A program made the translations under genes and the position numbers. The notes under the pieces were generated by a model, which saw only the letters and a list, made by a program, of their open reading frames with translations, did not search any database and was not told where the DNA came from. From CAWFKS01 sp963816435 (GTDB taxonomy: Bacteria > Pseudomonadota > Alphaproteobacteria > Rhizobiales > Rhizobiaceae): a stretch of DNA of 64,000 bases. The DNA is taken from assembly GCA_963816435.1 (NCBI GenBank), contig CAWFKS010000013.1, forward strand, positions 124,001-188,000. The letters are read 5' to 3'. Each line of letters begins with the position of its first letter. The stretch's first letter is position 1. Shown piece by piece: positions 28,461 to 37,290 of the stretch.

Positions 28461-29576
28461 GTGGGCACGTCAACGACAGGTTACGGCATCATCGGCTGCG
28501 GAATGATGGGCCAGGAGCACATCCGCAATATCGCCCTCGTGCCGGATGCGCGCGTGGCCGCCATTTTCGAGCCCTGCGATGCCATGCGTGCGGAGGCGCT
28601 GCGGCTGGTGCCCGGCGCACATGTGGCCAACTCCGTCGCCGAGGTGCTGGCCACGCCGGGCGTGAACTGCCTGGTAATCGCCAGTCCGAATTTCTGCCAC
28701 GTGAGTCAGTTGGAGGAGATCGCCGCGATCCGGTCGCTGCCGGTCCTTGTCGAGAAGCCGCTGTTCACCGATCCGCGCGACGCCGTCCGCCTTGCCGCGT
28801 TCCGGTCCCGGTTGCCGCTGCTGTGGGTGGCGATGGAATACCGCTACATGCCGGCCGTGGCGCGGTTCGTCGCCGACGCTGAGGTTGCCACGGGCGGCGT
28901 GCGCATGCTGTCGATCCGCGAGCATCGCTATCCGTTCCTGAAGAAGGTCGGCGACTGGAATCGCTTCAACCGCAACACCGGCGGCACCTTCGTCGAAAAG
29001 GGCTGCCATTTCTTCGACCTGATGCGGTTGATCCTGAAATCGAAGCCCGTGCGGGTTATGGCCAGCGCCGGGCAGGCCATGAACCATCTCGAGGAGCGTT
29101 ACGGCGGCGAGACGCCCGACGTGTGGGACAACGGCTACGTCGTCGTCGACTTCGAAAGCGGGGCGCGCGCCATGCTCGAACTGTGCATGTTTGCCGAGGG
29201 CAGCCGCTATCAGGAAGAGCTGTCGGCCGTCGGAGCGAGCGGCAAGATTGAATGCCTCGTGCCCGGCCCGGCGCGGTTCTGGCCGGCCGATCTCGGAGCG
29301 CCGCCGGTGGCGCAGGTGATCGTCAGCCCGCGCCATCCGGCCGGGCCGCGCGCCGTCGAAATCCCGGTCGATCCCGAACTGCTCGTCGCCGGCGACCACA
29401 ACGGCTCGACCTATTTCCAGCATCGGCGTTTCGTGGAGGCGTTGCGCGGCAACGGACGGGTTGAAGTGATGCTGGATGATGGCTGGTGGGCAGTCGTCAT
29501 GGGGCTCGCCGCCCAGCTCTCCGCACGCGAGGGGCGGGCGGTGGTGCTCGCGGAGGAATACGATCTGCCTGGTTAG
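28461..29576 (+). CDS. Gfo/Idh/MocA family NAD(P)-dependent oxidoreductase
   Basis: 371 aa from a GTG start preceded by GGAAGGTCAGG. An N-terminal Rossmann fold (YGIIGCGMMGQEH), the conserved EKP (VLVEKPLFTD) and a C-terminal sugar-dehydrogenase-like domain with NRNTGGTFVEKGCHFFDLMR are visible. It oxidises or reduces a sugar or inositol derivative; the substrate is not known. It is co-directional with the GntR gene. Confidence 0.88.
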   Translation: MGTSTTGYGIIGCGMMGQEHIRNIALVPDARVAAIFEPCDAMRAEALRLVPGAHVANSVAEVLATPGVNCLVIASPNFCHVSQLEEIAAIRSLPVLVEKPLFTDPRDAVRLAAFRSRLPLLWVAMEYRYMPAVARFVADAEVATGGVRMLSIREHRYPFLKKVGDWNRFNRNTGGTFVEKGCHFFDLMRLILKSKPVRVMASAGQAMNHLEERYGGETPDVWDNGYVVVDFESGARAMLELCMFAEGSRYQEELSAVGASGKIECLVPGPARFWPADLGAPPVAQVIVSPRHPAGPRAVEIPVDPELLVAGDHNGSTYFQHRRFVEALRGNGRVEVMLDDGWWAVVMGLAAQLSAREGRAVVLAEEYDLPG

Positions 29577-29854
29577 GCGCCACCATGGCTGGCGTAAGGC
29601 TTCCGAACCCAAGGCTGAACTCTTCTCAACGCTCCGCACGATTGCGCGCGCCTGCGGCGAGCGACGAACCGAAAAGTGCGAGAGCAGGAAGTGGGCGTGG
29701 TGTGAGATCGCCAGTTCAGGCGCTTTGCCTGCTTCGGAAAGGAACGGGGTGAGCCGTCCGAGTGGCAGCGACTCTTGCGAGCGTTACATTTTCTAAGCCG
29801 CCCCTAGAATATCTCACTTTTCATGGCCGCGAATTCGCCCTTGGTTTCCAGCCG

Positions 29855-31282
29855 ATGGTGAGGACAGTGGCGCGCACGCTCTACGACAGGATCTGGGATC
29901 AGCACGTGGTCGCCGAAAGGCAGGACGGCTCCGTGCTCCTCTACATCGATCGCCACCTCGCCTACGAGATCACCAGCCCGCAGGCTTTCGAGAAGCTGAA
30001 GAGCGCCGGCCGCACCGTTCGCCGCCCCGAAATGACACTGGCGCTGGCCGACCATGGCGTGCCGACGACCGGCTCACGCACCGGCCCGGTGGCCGACCCG
30101 AAGAGCCAGCTGCAGATAGAAACGTTGAAGGCGAACTGCACGTCCGCCGGCATCCAGTTCATCCCGGTTGATGACGTGCGCCAGGGCATCGTCCACGTGG
30201 TCGGTCCCGAGCTGGGCTTCAGCTTGCCGGGCACGACGATCGTGTGCGGCGACAGTCACACCTCCACGCACGGCGCGCTCGGAGCGCTGGCCTTCGGCAT
30301 CGGCACCAGCGAGGTCGCGCACGTCCTGGCGACCCAGACACTGGTGCAGCTGCGTGCGAAGAACATGTGCGTGCGGATCGACGGCGCGCTGCCGCCGGGG
30401 GTCTTCGCGAAGGACGTCGCCCTGGCACTGATCGCACAAATCGGCACGGACGGCGCGCGCGGCCACGTCATCGAATATTGCGGCTCGGCGGTCGAGGCGT
30501 TCTCGATGGAAGAGCGCATGACGCTGTGCAACATGTCGATCGAGGCGGGTGCGCGCGCCGGGCTGATCGCGCCCGACAACACCACTTTCGCATGGCTCGA
30601 AGGCCGTCCGATGGCGCCCAAGGGTGAGGAGTGGGATCAGGCGCTCGCCTGCTGGCGCGCACTGAAGAGCGACGGCGACGCGGTGTTCGACCGCACCGCC
30701 AGGCTCGAAGTCTCCGAACTCTCCCCGCGTGTCACGTGGGGCACGCGGCCCTCGCAGAACGGCGGCGCGCAGGACATTGTCCCCGATCCCGCCGATGCCG
30801 CGACGAAGGAGGAGGCGACGGCGATCGCCAAGGCGCTCGACTACATGGCACTCGAGCCGGGGACGCCGCTGGCCCACATCCCAATCGACCATGTCTTCAT
30901 CGGCTCGTGCACCAATTCGCGGCTTTCGGACCTGCGCGCGGCGGCCGAGGTCGCACGAACGGGCCGGGTCGCCGATGGCGTCAGCGCGATCGTCGTGCCC
31001 GGTTCGGGTCTGGTGAAGGCGGCGGCGGAACGTGAGGGGCTCGACGGCATCTTCCGAGCCGCTGGATTCGAATGGCGGCAGCCGGGCTGCTCTGTGTGCG
31101 TGGCCGTCAACGGCGACCGCGTGCCGCCCGGCGCGCGTTGTGCGTCGACCTCCAACCGCAATTTCGAGGGCCGTCAGGGGCCGGGCGCGCGCACGCACCT
31201 GATGAGTCCCGCCATGGCGGCAGCTGCGGCCCTGAGCGGGCGTATCGCCGATGTGCGCGAGATCCTGGCGAGGCGGCAGTGA
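29855..31282 (+). CDS. Aconitase-superfamily hydro-lyase, large subunit (LeuC-like)
   Basis: 475 aa from ATG at 29855, whose product begins MVRTVARTLYDRIWDQHVV, the usual LeuC N-terminus. The Fe-S cluster cysteines are visible in HVFIGSCTNSRLSD and QPGCSVCVAVNGD, and substrate-loop motifs in CGDSHTSTHGALGALAFGIGTSEVAHVL. It hydrates or dehydrates a 2-hydroxy acid together with the small subunit downstream. The neighbouring lyase and absence of other leucine genes argue for a catabolic role, possibly dimethylmaleate or citraconate hydratase rather than leucine synthesis. The ribosome site is weak, so the exact start is uncertain. Confidence 0.85.
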   Translation: MVRTVARTLYDRIWDQHVVAERQDGSVLLYIDRHLAYEITSPQAFEKLKSAGRTVRRPEMTLALADHGVPTTGSRTGPVADPKSQLQIETLKANCTSAGIQFIPVDDVRQGIVHVVGPELGFSLPGTTIVCGDSHTSTHGALGALAFGIGTSEVAHVLATQTLVQLRAKNMCVRIDGALPPGVFAKDVALALIAQIGTDGARGHVIEYCGSAVEAFSMEERMTLCNMSIEAGARAGLIAPDNTTFAWLEGRPMAPKGEEWDQALACWRALKSDGDAVFDRTARLEVSELSPRVTWGTRPSQNGGAQDIVPDPADAATKEEATAIAKALDYMALEPGTPLAHIPIDHVFIGSCTNSRLSDLRAAAEVARTGRVADGVSAIVVPGSGLVKAAAEREGLDGIFRAAGFEWRQPGCSVCVAVNGDRVPPGARCASTSNRNFEGRQGPGARTHLMSPAMAAAAALSGRIADVREILARRQ

Positions 31283-31896
31283 AGGCATTCACCCGACTGG
31301 CCGCACGCGCCGTGCCGCTGATGATCGACGACGTCGACACCGACATGCTCTTTCCCGCGCAGTTCGCCACCACGCTCGGCAGTTCGGGGTTGGCCGATTG
31401 CCTGTTTGCACGCGAACGGTTCGACGCGGAGGGTGCGCCTGTGTCTACGTTTGCGCTCAACCGGCCGGAGTTCCGGGGCTCGGAGATACTGATCTCGGGC
31501 GCCAATTTCGGCTGCGGCTCCTCGCGAGAGCACGCCGTGTGGGCCCTGCGCGATTTCGGCTTTCGCTGCATAGTCGCAGAAAGCTTCGCCGACATCTTCT
31601 ATTCCAACTGCTTCCGCAACGGCATCCTGCCGCTGCCGCTGCCGCGCGAAACGGTGGACGCGCTGGCGCGGAAAGTGGAGAAGCGACCCTCGGCTTTCGT
31701 GACCGTCGACCTCGAAGGACAGACGGTCGCGGCGGACGGGATCGGGCGCACGGCGTTCGCTGTCGATCCGTTCCGACGCGACATGCTGTTGAGGGGACTC
31801 GACGAGATCGGGCTCACGCTGCAGGACGAGCCTGCCATCGGCGCGTTCGAAAAACGACATTTCGGCGCGCAGCCGTGGCTGCGTGTTCGAACCTGA
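31279..31896 (+). CDS. Aconitase-superfamily hydro-lyase, small subunit (LeuD-like)
   Basis: 205 aa from a GTG that overlaps the large-subunit stop (GTGA). The swivelling domain motif GANFGCGSSREHAVWAL and the opening DDVDTDMLFPAQF are characteristic of LeuD. It forms a heterodimer with the preceding gene product. The C-terminus DEIGLTLQDEPAIGAFE is also as in LeuD. The physiological substrate is uncertain for the same reasons as the large subunit. Confidence 0.88.
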   Translation: MKAFTRLAARAVPLMIDDVDTDMLFPAQFATTLGSSGLADCLFARERFDAEGAPVSTFALNRPEFRGSEILISGANFGCGSSREHAVWALRDFGFRCIVAESFADIFYSNCFRNGILPLPLPRETVDALARKVEKRPSAFVTVDLEGQTVAADGIGRTAFAVDPFRRDMLLRGLDEIGLTLQDEPAIGAFEKRHFGAQPWLRVRT

Positions 31897-31909
31897 CTGG
31901 AGGAACAAG

Positions 31910-32779
31910 ATGGACAAGATTGCGGGGCGGCCGAACTGGAAGGCGCTCGTCTCGGGCGAAAAACCTCTCCTTCTGCCGTGCGCGCACGACGCGCTGTCGG
32001 CGCGGCTGATCGAGCAGGCCGGCTTCGACGCATTTTCGATCGGTGGGTTCCCGTTGGTCGGAGCACGCTATGGCATCCCCGATGTCGGGCTGGTCGGGCT
32101 CGGCGAGATGGCCGACGGCGTACGCGATATCATGGCGGCATCGACAATTCCCGTACTGGTCGACGGCGATAATGGCTACGGCGACGCCAAGAACGTCGCG
32201 CGCACCGTGCGAACATACGAGAACCTCGGCGCCGCCGCGCTATTCTTCGAGGATCAGGTTGCACCCAAGCGCTGCGGCCACATGGCCGGCAAGGACGTCA
32301 TCCCCGCGGCCGAGATGGAGGCCAAGATTCGTGTCGCGGCCGCGGCGCGGCAAGACCTCGACACCTTCATCCTGGCGCGTACCGATGCACGCGCCGTCCA
32401 CGGGCTGGACGAGGCGCTGCGCCGCGGCGAAAGATACCTGGCGGCGGGCGCCGACGGTCTGTTCATCGAAGCACCCGAGAGCATTGATGAACTGGAGAGG
32501 GTGGGGCGCGCCTTCGACGGCGTACCTCAACTGGCCAACATGCTCGAAGGCGGACGCACGCCGGTCCTGCCGCCGAACGATCTCAAGGCAATGGGCTTCG
32601 CCATGGTCGCCTATCCGACCAGTCTGATCTTCCGCGTCGTGAAGACGATGCAGGAGGCGCTGCGCGACATGGCCGCCGGCCGACTGACACTCGAAGGCGA
32701 GGGCGTCGACTTCGAAGCGTTCAAGAAGGTGGTCGGTTTCAGCGAATGGGCCGCCTTTGAAGAGATTGCAGGGCGCTGA
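31910..32779 (+). CDS. Isocitrate lyase/PEP mutase family lyase (methylisocitrate or dimethylmalate lyase-like)
   Basis: 289 aa; GGAGG lies seven bases before the ATG. TIM-barrel motifs: SIGGFPLVGARYGIPD, the Mg-binding region PVLVDGDNGYGD, the active-site loop FFEDQVAPKRCGHMAGK with the catalytic Cys, and ILARTDARAV. It cleaves a C-C bond of a 2-methylmalate-type acid. Coupled to LeuCD-like subunits it could form a hydratase-lyase pair, as in the dimethylmaleate hydratase/2,3-dimethylmalate lyase step of nicotinate fermentation, giving pyruvate and propionate. The family is firm and the substrate is inferred. Confidence 0.85.
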   Translation: MDKIAGRPNWKALVSGEKPLLLPCAHDALSARLIEQAGFDAFSIGGFPLVGARYGIPDVGLVGLGEMADGVRDIMAASTIPVLVDGDNGYGDAKNVARTVRTYENLGAAALFFEDQVAPKRCGHMAGKDVIPAAEMEAKIRVAAAARQDLDTFILARTDARAVHGLDEALRRGERYLAAGADGLFIEAPESIDELERVGRAFDGVPQLANMLEGGRTPVLPPNDLKAMGFAMVAYPTSLIFRVVKTMQEALRDMAAGRLTLEGEGVDFEAFKKVVGFSEWAAFEEIAGR

Positions 32780-32830
32780 CGAGGAGTTTACTTTCGTAAC
32801 CGTCCACGCACGGATACGTGCCGCTTGTGC

Positions 32831-33742
32831 TCACTCCCGGCGGTGCGCCATTCCCGCCTCCGCGAGCAGCCAATTGCGCACGCTGCGAATCTCGGGCCGC
32901 CCGGCCAGCGCTTCGGGGCAGACGAAATAGAAGCCCAGCCCGCTCTTCACCTTGGTGGCGAACGGTGCCACCAGCCGCCCCGTCTCGATGTCGCTCATGG
33001 CGAAGACCTTGCGCGTGATGGCGAAGCCGAGGCCATGGACAGCCATTTCGAGCGCCAGAGCGGAATTCTCGTGCATGACCTGCCGCTGCGGATTGACGCC
33101 CCGCACTCCGGCGGCCTCCAGCCAAAGCCGCCAGTCGTCCGGCCGGCGCATCGTCGTCAGCAGCGGATAGCGCGCCAGCGTCGCGGGATCGGCGGGGTCC
33201 GGAACGTCCTCCAGCAACTGCGGCGCGCAAACGGGAAAGAATTCGTCCTCGAGCAGCAGGTCCGCCCTGAGGCGTGGCCACTCGCCGTCGCCAATACGCA
33301 CCGCGGCGTCGACATCGGCGGTCGCGAAATCGACGTTTGCCATGCTGGTGGAGATCTGGATGGTTATGTCGGGATGCGTCGCACGGAAGCGCGGCAGCCG
33401 CGGCGCAAGCCATTTTTGTGCGAAGGACGGCAGCAGGCTGAGGGTCACGCTGCCTTGCTTGCGCCAGTTGAGGTCGCTGAAGGCCGAGGCGATCGAGGCG
33501 AAGGATTCGTGCAGGACAGGATAGATTTCTTTTCCCGACTGCGTCAGTTCCAGCGCTCGATTGGCGCGCCGGAACAGCTTGATCCCGAGCGCGGTTTCCA
33601 GCGCCTTCACCTGATGTGTGACAGCCGCCGGCGTGACGTGCATTTCCTGTGCCGCCTTCTTCATGCTCAGATGCCGGGCCGCCGCCTCAAACGCGCGCAG
33701 CGAATTCAGGGAAGGGAGGCGGCTTATCGGCGAATCGGACAT
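32831..33742 (-). CDS. LysR family regulator, GcvA-like
   Basis: 303 aa. The N-terminal helix-turn-helix reads LPSLNSLRAFEAAARHLSMKK and continues TPAAVTHQVKALE, as in GcvA/AmpR-type proteins, followed by a substrate-binding domain. It is divergent from the sulfonate/nitrate-type ABC genes and convergent with the lyase gene, so it most likely regulates the transporter and perhaps the hydro-lyase/lyase genes too. Confidence 0.9.
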   Translation of the reverse strand: MSDSPISRLPSLNSLRAFEAAARHLSMKKAAQEMHVTPAAVTHQVKALETALGIKLFRRANRALELTQSGKEIYPVLHESFASIASAFSDLNWRKQGSVTLSLLPSFAQKWLAPRLPRFRATHPDITIQISTSMANVDFATADVDAAVRIGDGEWPRLRADLLLEDEFFPVCAPQLLEDVPDPADPATLARYPLLTTMRRPDDWRLWLEAAGVRGVNPQRQVMHENSALALEMAVHGLGFAITRKVFAMSDIETGRLVAPFATKVKSGLGFYFVCPEALAGRPEIRSVRNWLLAEAGMAHRRE

Positions 33743-33758
33743 GGACAGGGGCTGGCCA

Positions 33759-33775
33759 ATTTAGCTGGCCTAAAT
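33759..33775. promoter_or_regulatory. LysR-type binding site
   Basis: ATTTAGCTGGCCTAAAT: perfect six-base arms around a five-base spacer, fitting the T-N11-A LysR rule. It lies 17 bp upstream of the lysR-type start, in the divergent region before the ABC operon. Confidence 0.6.
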
Positions 33776-33870
33776 CGAAGGCAATTCTTATCAATTGGCC
33801 GGACGGCGCTCAAGTCATTAGTGTCGTTGCAAAACAGGCGGACCGGTCCGTCACACGAGGGAGGAAGGAG

Positions 33871-34746
33871 ATGAGCGGTGCCTCGTCGGCGAAAGCCGTA
33901 GGCACGACGAAGCCATCCGCACATCCGCAGCCTGAAAGGGCGCGGAGCGATCCCGCGGTTCGGCTGCGTGGCATCAACATCACCTATGGCGGACATGCCG
34001 ACGCGGCCTACACGGCAGTCGCCGAAGCCGACCTCGACGTTGGCGACGGCGAGTTCGTGGCGATCGTCGGCCCCACCGGCTGCGGCAAGTCCACGCTCCT
34101 CAACGTCGCCGCCGGTCTCCTGAAGGCGTCGGCGGGCACCTGCGACATCTACGGCGGCGATCTTTCGGGCATCAACCGGAAGGCCGGCTACCTCTTCCAG
34201 TCCGACGCGCTGATGCCGTGGAAGACGGCGGCGCAGAACATCTCCATCGCGCTGCAGGTCAACGGAGCGAGTGCCGCGGAAGCGCGCGAGAAGACTACCG
34301 ACTGGCTGGCAAAGGTCGGCCTGCGGGCCTTCGCGGACCGCTATCCCCATCAGCTCTCTGGCGGGCAGCGCAAGCGCGTGGCGCTCGCCCAGACCCTGTC
34401 ACTCGACCCGAGAATCCTGCTGATGGACGAGCCGTTCGGACCTCTGGATGCGCAGACGCGCGCGCTGATGGGCGAATTGCTGCTCGAGCTTTGGTCGAGC
34501 GACCGCAAAGCAGTAATGTTCGTGACCCATGATCTCGAGGAGGCGATCTCGCTGTCGGACAGGGTGGTGGTGATGTCGGCGGGGCCGGGCTCCCGCATCG
34601 TCGGCGACTACCCCGTCCCGCTGGAGCGTCCTCGCGACCCGGCCGAGATTCGCCACACGGCCGAGTTCGGCGCGATCTATCGCGACATCTGGCATACGCT
34701 GAAGGGCGAGGTCATCAAGGCCTACGAGGAGGAGGACAGGCGGTGA
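33871..34746 (+). CDS. ABC transporter ATPase, nitrate/sulfonate/taurine type
   Basis: 291 aa from the ATG after GGGAGGAAGGAG. Walker A GPTGCGKST, Q-loop FQSDALMPWKT, signature LSGGQRKR, Walker B ILLMDEPFGPLD and H-loop THDLEEAISLSDR are present. The PWKT after the Q-loop is typical of the SsuB/TauB/ThiZ group. First gene of a three-gene importer; the permease start overlaps its stop (GTGA). Confidence 0.9.
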   Translation: MSGASSAKAVGTTKPSAHPQPERARSDPAVRLRGINITYGGHADAAYTAVAEADLDVGDGEFVAIVGPTGCGKSTLLNVAAGLLKASAGTCDIYGGDLSGINRKAGYLFQSDALMPWKTAAQNISIALQVNGASAAEAREKTTDWLAKVGLRAFADRYPHQLSGGQRKRVALAQTLSLDPRILLMDEPFGPLDAQTRALMGELLLELWSSDRKAVMFVTHDLEEAISLSDRVVVMSAGPGSRIVGDYPVPLERPRDPAEIRHTAEFGAIYRDIWHTLKGEVIKAYEEEDRR

Positions 34747-35537
34747 CGAAGTCCGGCGTCGTCATGCTGCGCATTCTCGCCGCGGTCGCCGCCCTCGCGT
34801 TGTGGCACGTGCTCACCACACTGCCGCGCGACGAGCCGCTGCTAGACCCCTTCTTCTTCTCCACGCCGGTCGACGTGATCGAGCGCACCGCGCGCGACAT
34901 CGTCACCGCCAGCATGTGGTACGACCTCTACATCACCATGCTGGAGACGGCGCTCGCATTCGTTATCGGCGTCGTCAGCGCCGTCGTCCTTGGCTTCTGG
35001 TTCGCCAGGCGTCGGCTGCTGGCCGCCGTATTCGATCCCTACGTGCAGGCCGCCAACGCGCTGCCGCGCGTCGTGCTGGCGCCGATCTTCGCGCTGTGGT
35101 TCGGCCTCGGCATCTGGTCGAAGGTGGCGCTTGGCGTCTCGCTGGTCTTCTTCATCGTCTTCTTCAACGTCTATCAGGGCGTCAAGGAAGTGAACCCGGC
35201 CGTGCTCGCCAATGCCCGCATGATCGGCATGAGCGACCGGCAGCTCATGCGCCACGTTTACCTGCCTTCGGCGATGTCGTGGGTCTTTTCGTCGCTGCAC
35301 ACGTCCGTGGGTTTTGCGCTCATCGGCTCGGTGGTGGGCGAGTATCTCGGTTCCGCCGCAGGGCTGGGCTACCGCATCTCGCAGGCCGAAGGCGTCTTCG
35401 ACGTCACCGGCGTGTTCTCGGGAATGCTCGTCCTGATGATCTTCGTCGTCATCATCGACGGGCTGGTCAGCGTTGTCGAGCGTCGGCTCCTCGTGTGGCG
35501 TCCGGCAGCGGCGACAACTGCGCCACATGGCGAATAA
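34743..35537 (+). CDS. ABC transporter permease, SsuC/TauC type
   Basis: 264 aa, GTG start overlapping the ATPase stop. Six predicted membrane segments; the EAA-type loop reads ANARMIGMSDRQLMRHVYLPSAMSWV. It pairs with the preceding ATPase and the binding protein downstream. The substrate is likely a small anion, possibly a carboxylate connected with the LeuCD/lyase genes. Confidence 0.9.
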   Translation: MTKSGVVMLRILAAVAALALWHVLTTLPRDEPLLDPFFFSTPVDVIERTARDIVTASMWYDLYITMLETALAFVIGVVSAVVLGFWFARRRLLAAVFDPYVQAANALPRVVLAPIFALWFGLGIWSKVALGVSLVFFIVFFNVYQGVKEVNPAVLANARMIGMSDRQLMRHVYLPSAMSWVFSSLHTSVGFALIGSVVGEYLGSAAGLGYRISQAEGVFDVTGVFSGMLVLMIFVVIIDGLVSVVERRLLVWRPAAATTAPHGE

Positions 35538-35557
35538 CCAAGAAGGAGGAAACTGAA

Positions 35558-36577
35558 ATGCGTATCTTCAAGACGATGGCGATTGCGGCAGCATTGGCCG
35601 CCACCGCAGCAATGGCCGCCCAGGCGGCCGAGCCGGAAAAGACCGACGTAACACTGGGCGTCGGCGGCAAGTCCGCGCTCTACTATCTGCCGCTGACCGT
35701 GACGGAGAAGAAGGGCTTCTTCAAGGACGAGGGTCTGAACGTCACGATCCAGGACTTCAAGGGTGGCTCGAAGAGCCTGCAGGCGCTGATGGGCGGCTCG
35801 GTCGACGTCGTCACCGGCGCCTACGAACACACGGTCCGCATGCAGGCGAAGGGACAGGACCTCGAGGCGGTTGTCGAGCTGGGTCGCTTCCCGGGCATCG
35901 TCGTGGCGGTTCGCAAGGATCTGGCCGACAAGGTGAACTCGGCGGCCGACCTGAAGGGCCTGCGCATCGGCGTCACCGCGCCGGGCTCCTCGACCAACAA
36001 CATCGTCAACTTTGCCCTGGCCAAGGCGGGATTGTCCTCACGCGACGTCTCGTTCATTGGCGTGGGCGCCGGCCAGACGGCGGTCGCCGCAATGGTCAAC
36101 GGCGAGATCGACGCAATCTCCAACATCGACCCGGCGATTTCGATGATCGACAAGAAGGTCGGGCTGAAGCCGATCGTCGACACGCGTACCGAAAAGGATA
36201 CGATCGACCTGTTTGGCGCGCCGGTGCCTGCGGCGGTGCTCTATCTCAGGCCCGAGTTTGCGAAGGAGAATCCGGAGACGGTTCAGCGTCTGGTGAACGC
36301 CTTCTACAAGGGCCTGCAGTGGCTTGCCAGCGCCTCACCCGAGGAGGTCGCCGACCTGATGCCCGAGGAATACTATCTCGGCGACAAGGACATGTACACG
36401 ACGGCCGTCAAGGATTCGCTCGACGCGTACTCGCGCACCGGCGAGATCACCGAGGAGGGGATGAACGCAGCGACGAAGCTTCTCTCCTTCGACAAGGACC
36501 TCGACCTCGACAGCGTCGACATGTCCAAGACCTATGACGGCAGCTTCATTCAGAAGGCCCACGAGAGCGCCGACTGA
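35558..36577 (+). CDS. ABC transporter substrate-binding protein, NMT1/TauA/SsuA type
   Basis: 339 aa; AAGGAGGAAA precedes the ATG. The signal peptide is MRIFKTMAIAAALAATAAMA followed by AQAAEP. Type II binding fold with LYYLPLTVTEKKGFFKDEGLNV, FKGGSKSLQALMGGSVDVV and GLRIGVTAPGSSTNN, standard for aromatic-sulfonate, nitrate and thiamine-precursor receptors. It delivers the ligand to the permease upstream. A hairpin follows the stop. Confidence 0.9.
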   Translation: MRIFKTMAIAAALAATAAMAAQAAEPEKTDVTLGVGGKSALYYLPLTVTEKKGFFKDEGLNVTIQDFKGGSKSLQALMGGSVDVVTGAYEHTVRMQAKGQDLEAVVELGRFPGIVVAVRKDLADKVNSAADLKGLRIGVTAPGSSTNNIVNFALAKAGLSSRDVSFIGVGAGQTAVAAMVNGEIDAISNIDPAISMIDKKVGLKPIVDTRTEKDTIDLFGAPVPAAVLYLRPEFAKENPETVQRLVNAFYKGLQWLASASPEEVADLMPEEYYLGDKDMYTTAVKDSLDAYSRTGEITEEGMNAATKLLSFDKDLDLDSVDMSKTYDGSFIQKAHESAD

Positions 36578-36592
36578 TCCACGTCAGGAATC

Positions 36593-36620
36593 CCGGACGG
36601 CCAATAGCACGGCCGTCCGG
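36593..36620 (+). terminator. Hairpin ending the ABC operon
   Basis: CCGGACGGCC at 36593-36602 pairs perfectly with GGCCGTCCGG at 36611-36620. The loop is eight bases. The T-run is missing, so it may protect the 3' end rather than terminate alone. Confidence 0.55.
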
Positions 36621-37290
36621 CAACCATCGGTGCATCCTTGCATACCGTCCTTGACCGCGTTGGGCGGCACATCAGGAATCGGGGTGGTTCAAGGTCAGAA
36701 CTTTCCACGTCGATCGCCGTGAGCAGCAAGGTGGGCTCATCCGAGACTGACGCCACGTGCCAGATCGGGCGAGCATAGCGGTGAAGAAGAGCGGGGTCGC
36801 ACGATATTGTTCGTGGTTGGCGAATCGGCGTGCCGTCCTGACGTTGATCGGTGTGGCAATCTCATAAAGTCTCATTCTATCCAGCGCATGACATGGCGTC
36901 GATGACAGACAAATTGAGATCAGCTCCTTTTCACTGTCCCACTCCGTTCCAACCGCGGACGAACGTTGCCGGGCCACTTCGCTCCACCATTGCAGACGCT
37001 CAGGCAAACTTTGCCCATCCGCAACCGAAGAACACGGATGAGACAGAGAACGGCCGCTTCGCGCCCACCGCGGTAATTGCGGCGTCCCGCGTGATGATCT
37101 GAAAGCAGTCACCTTTTCGCGAACCATCGAGCCGCGCAGCACATTCATTCTTGAAGCCGAAATTGCGATGACCTGCGGCACGGCTCCGATCTCGCCAGGC
37201 GAGTCGTCTAACCGGCATTTGCAATTGATCTGCCTGCGAAGCTTCCAAGGGTGGCGTGCCCACTCGCTCGATCGCCTCGTTGGCGGTGAT
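36621..37290. other. Stretch without a recognisable gene
   Basis: Short open frames occur on both strands but none has a ribosome site, family motif or coding-like composition. Nothing further identified. Confidence 0.5.

Noticed and set aside
36672..37181. Minus-strand frame of 169 codons
   Set aside because: No ribosome site, no motif and biased composition; left as a non-coding stretch.
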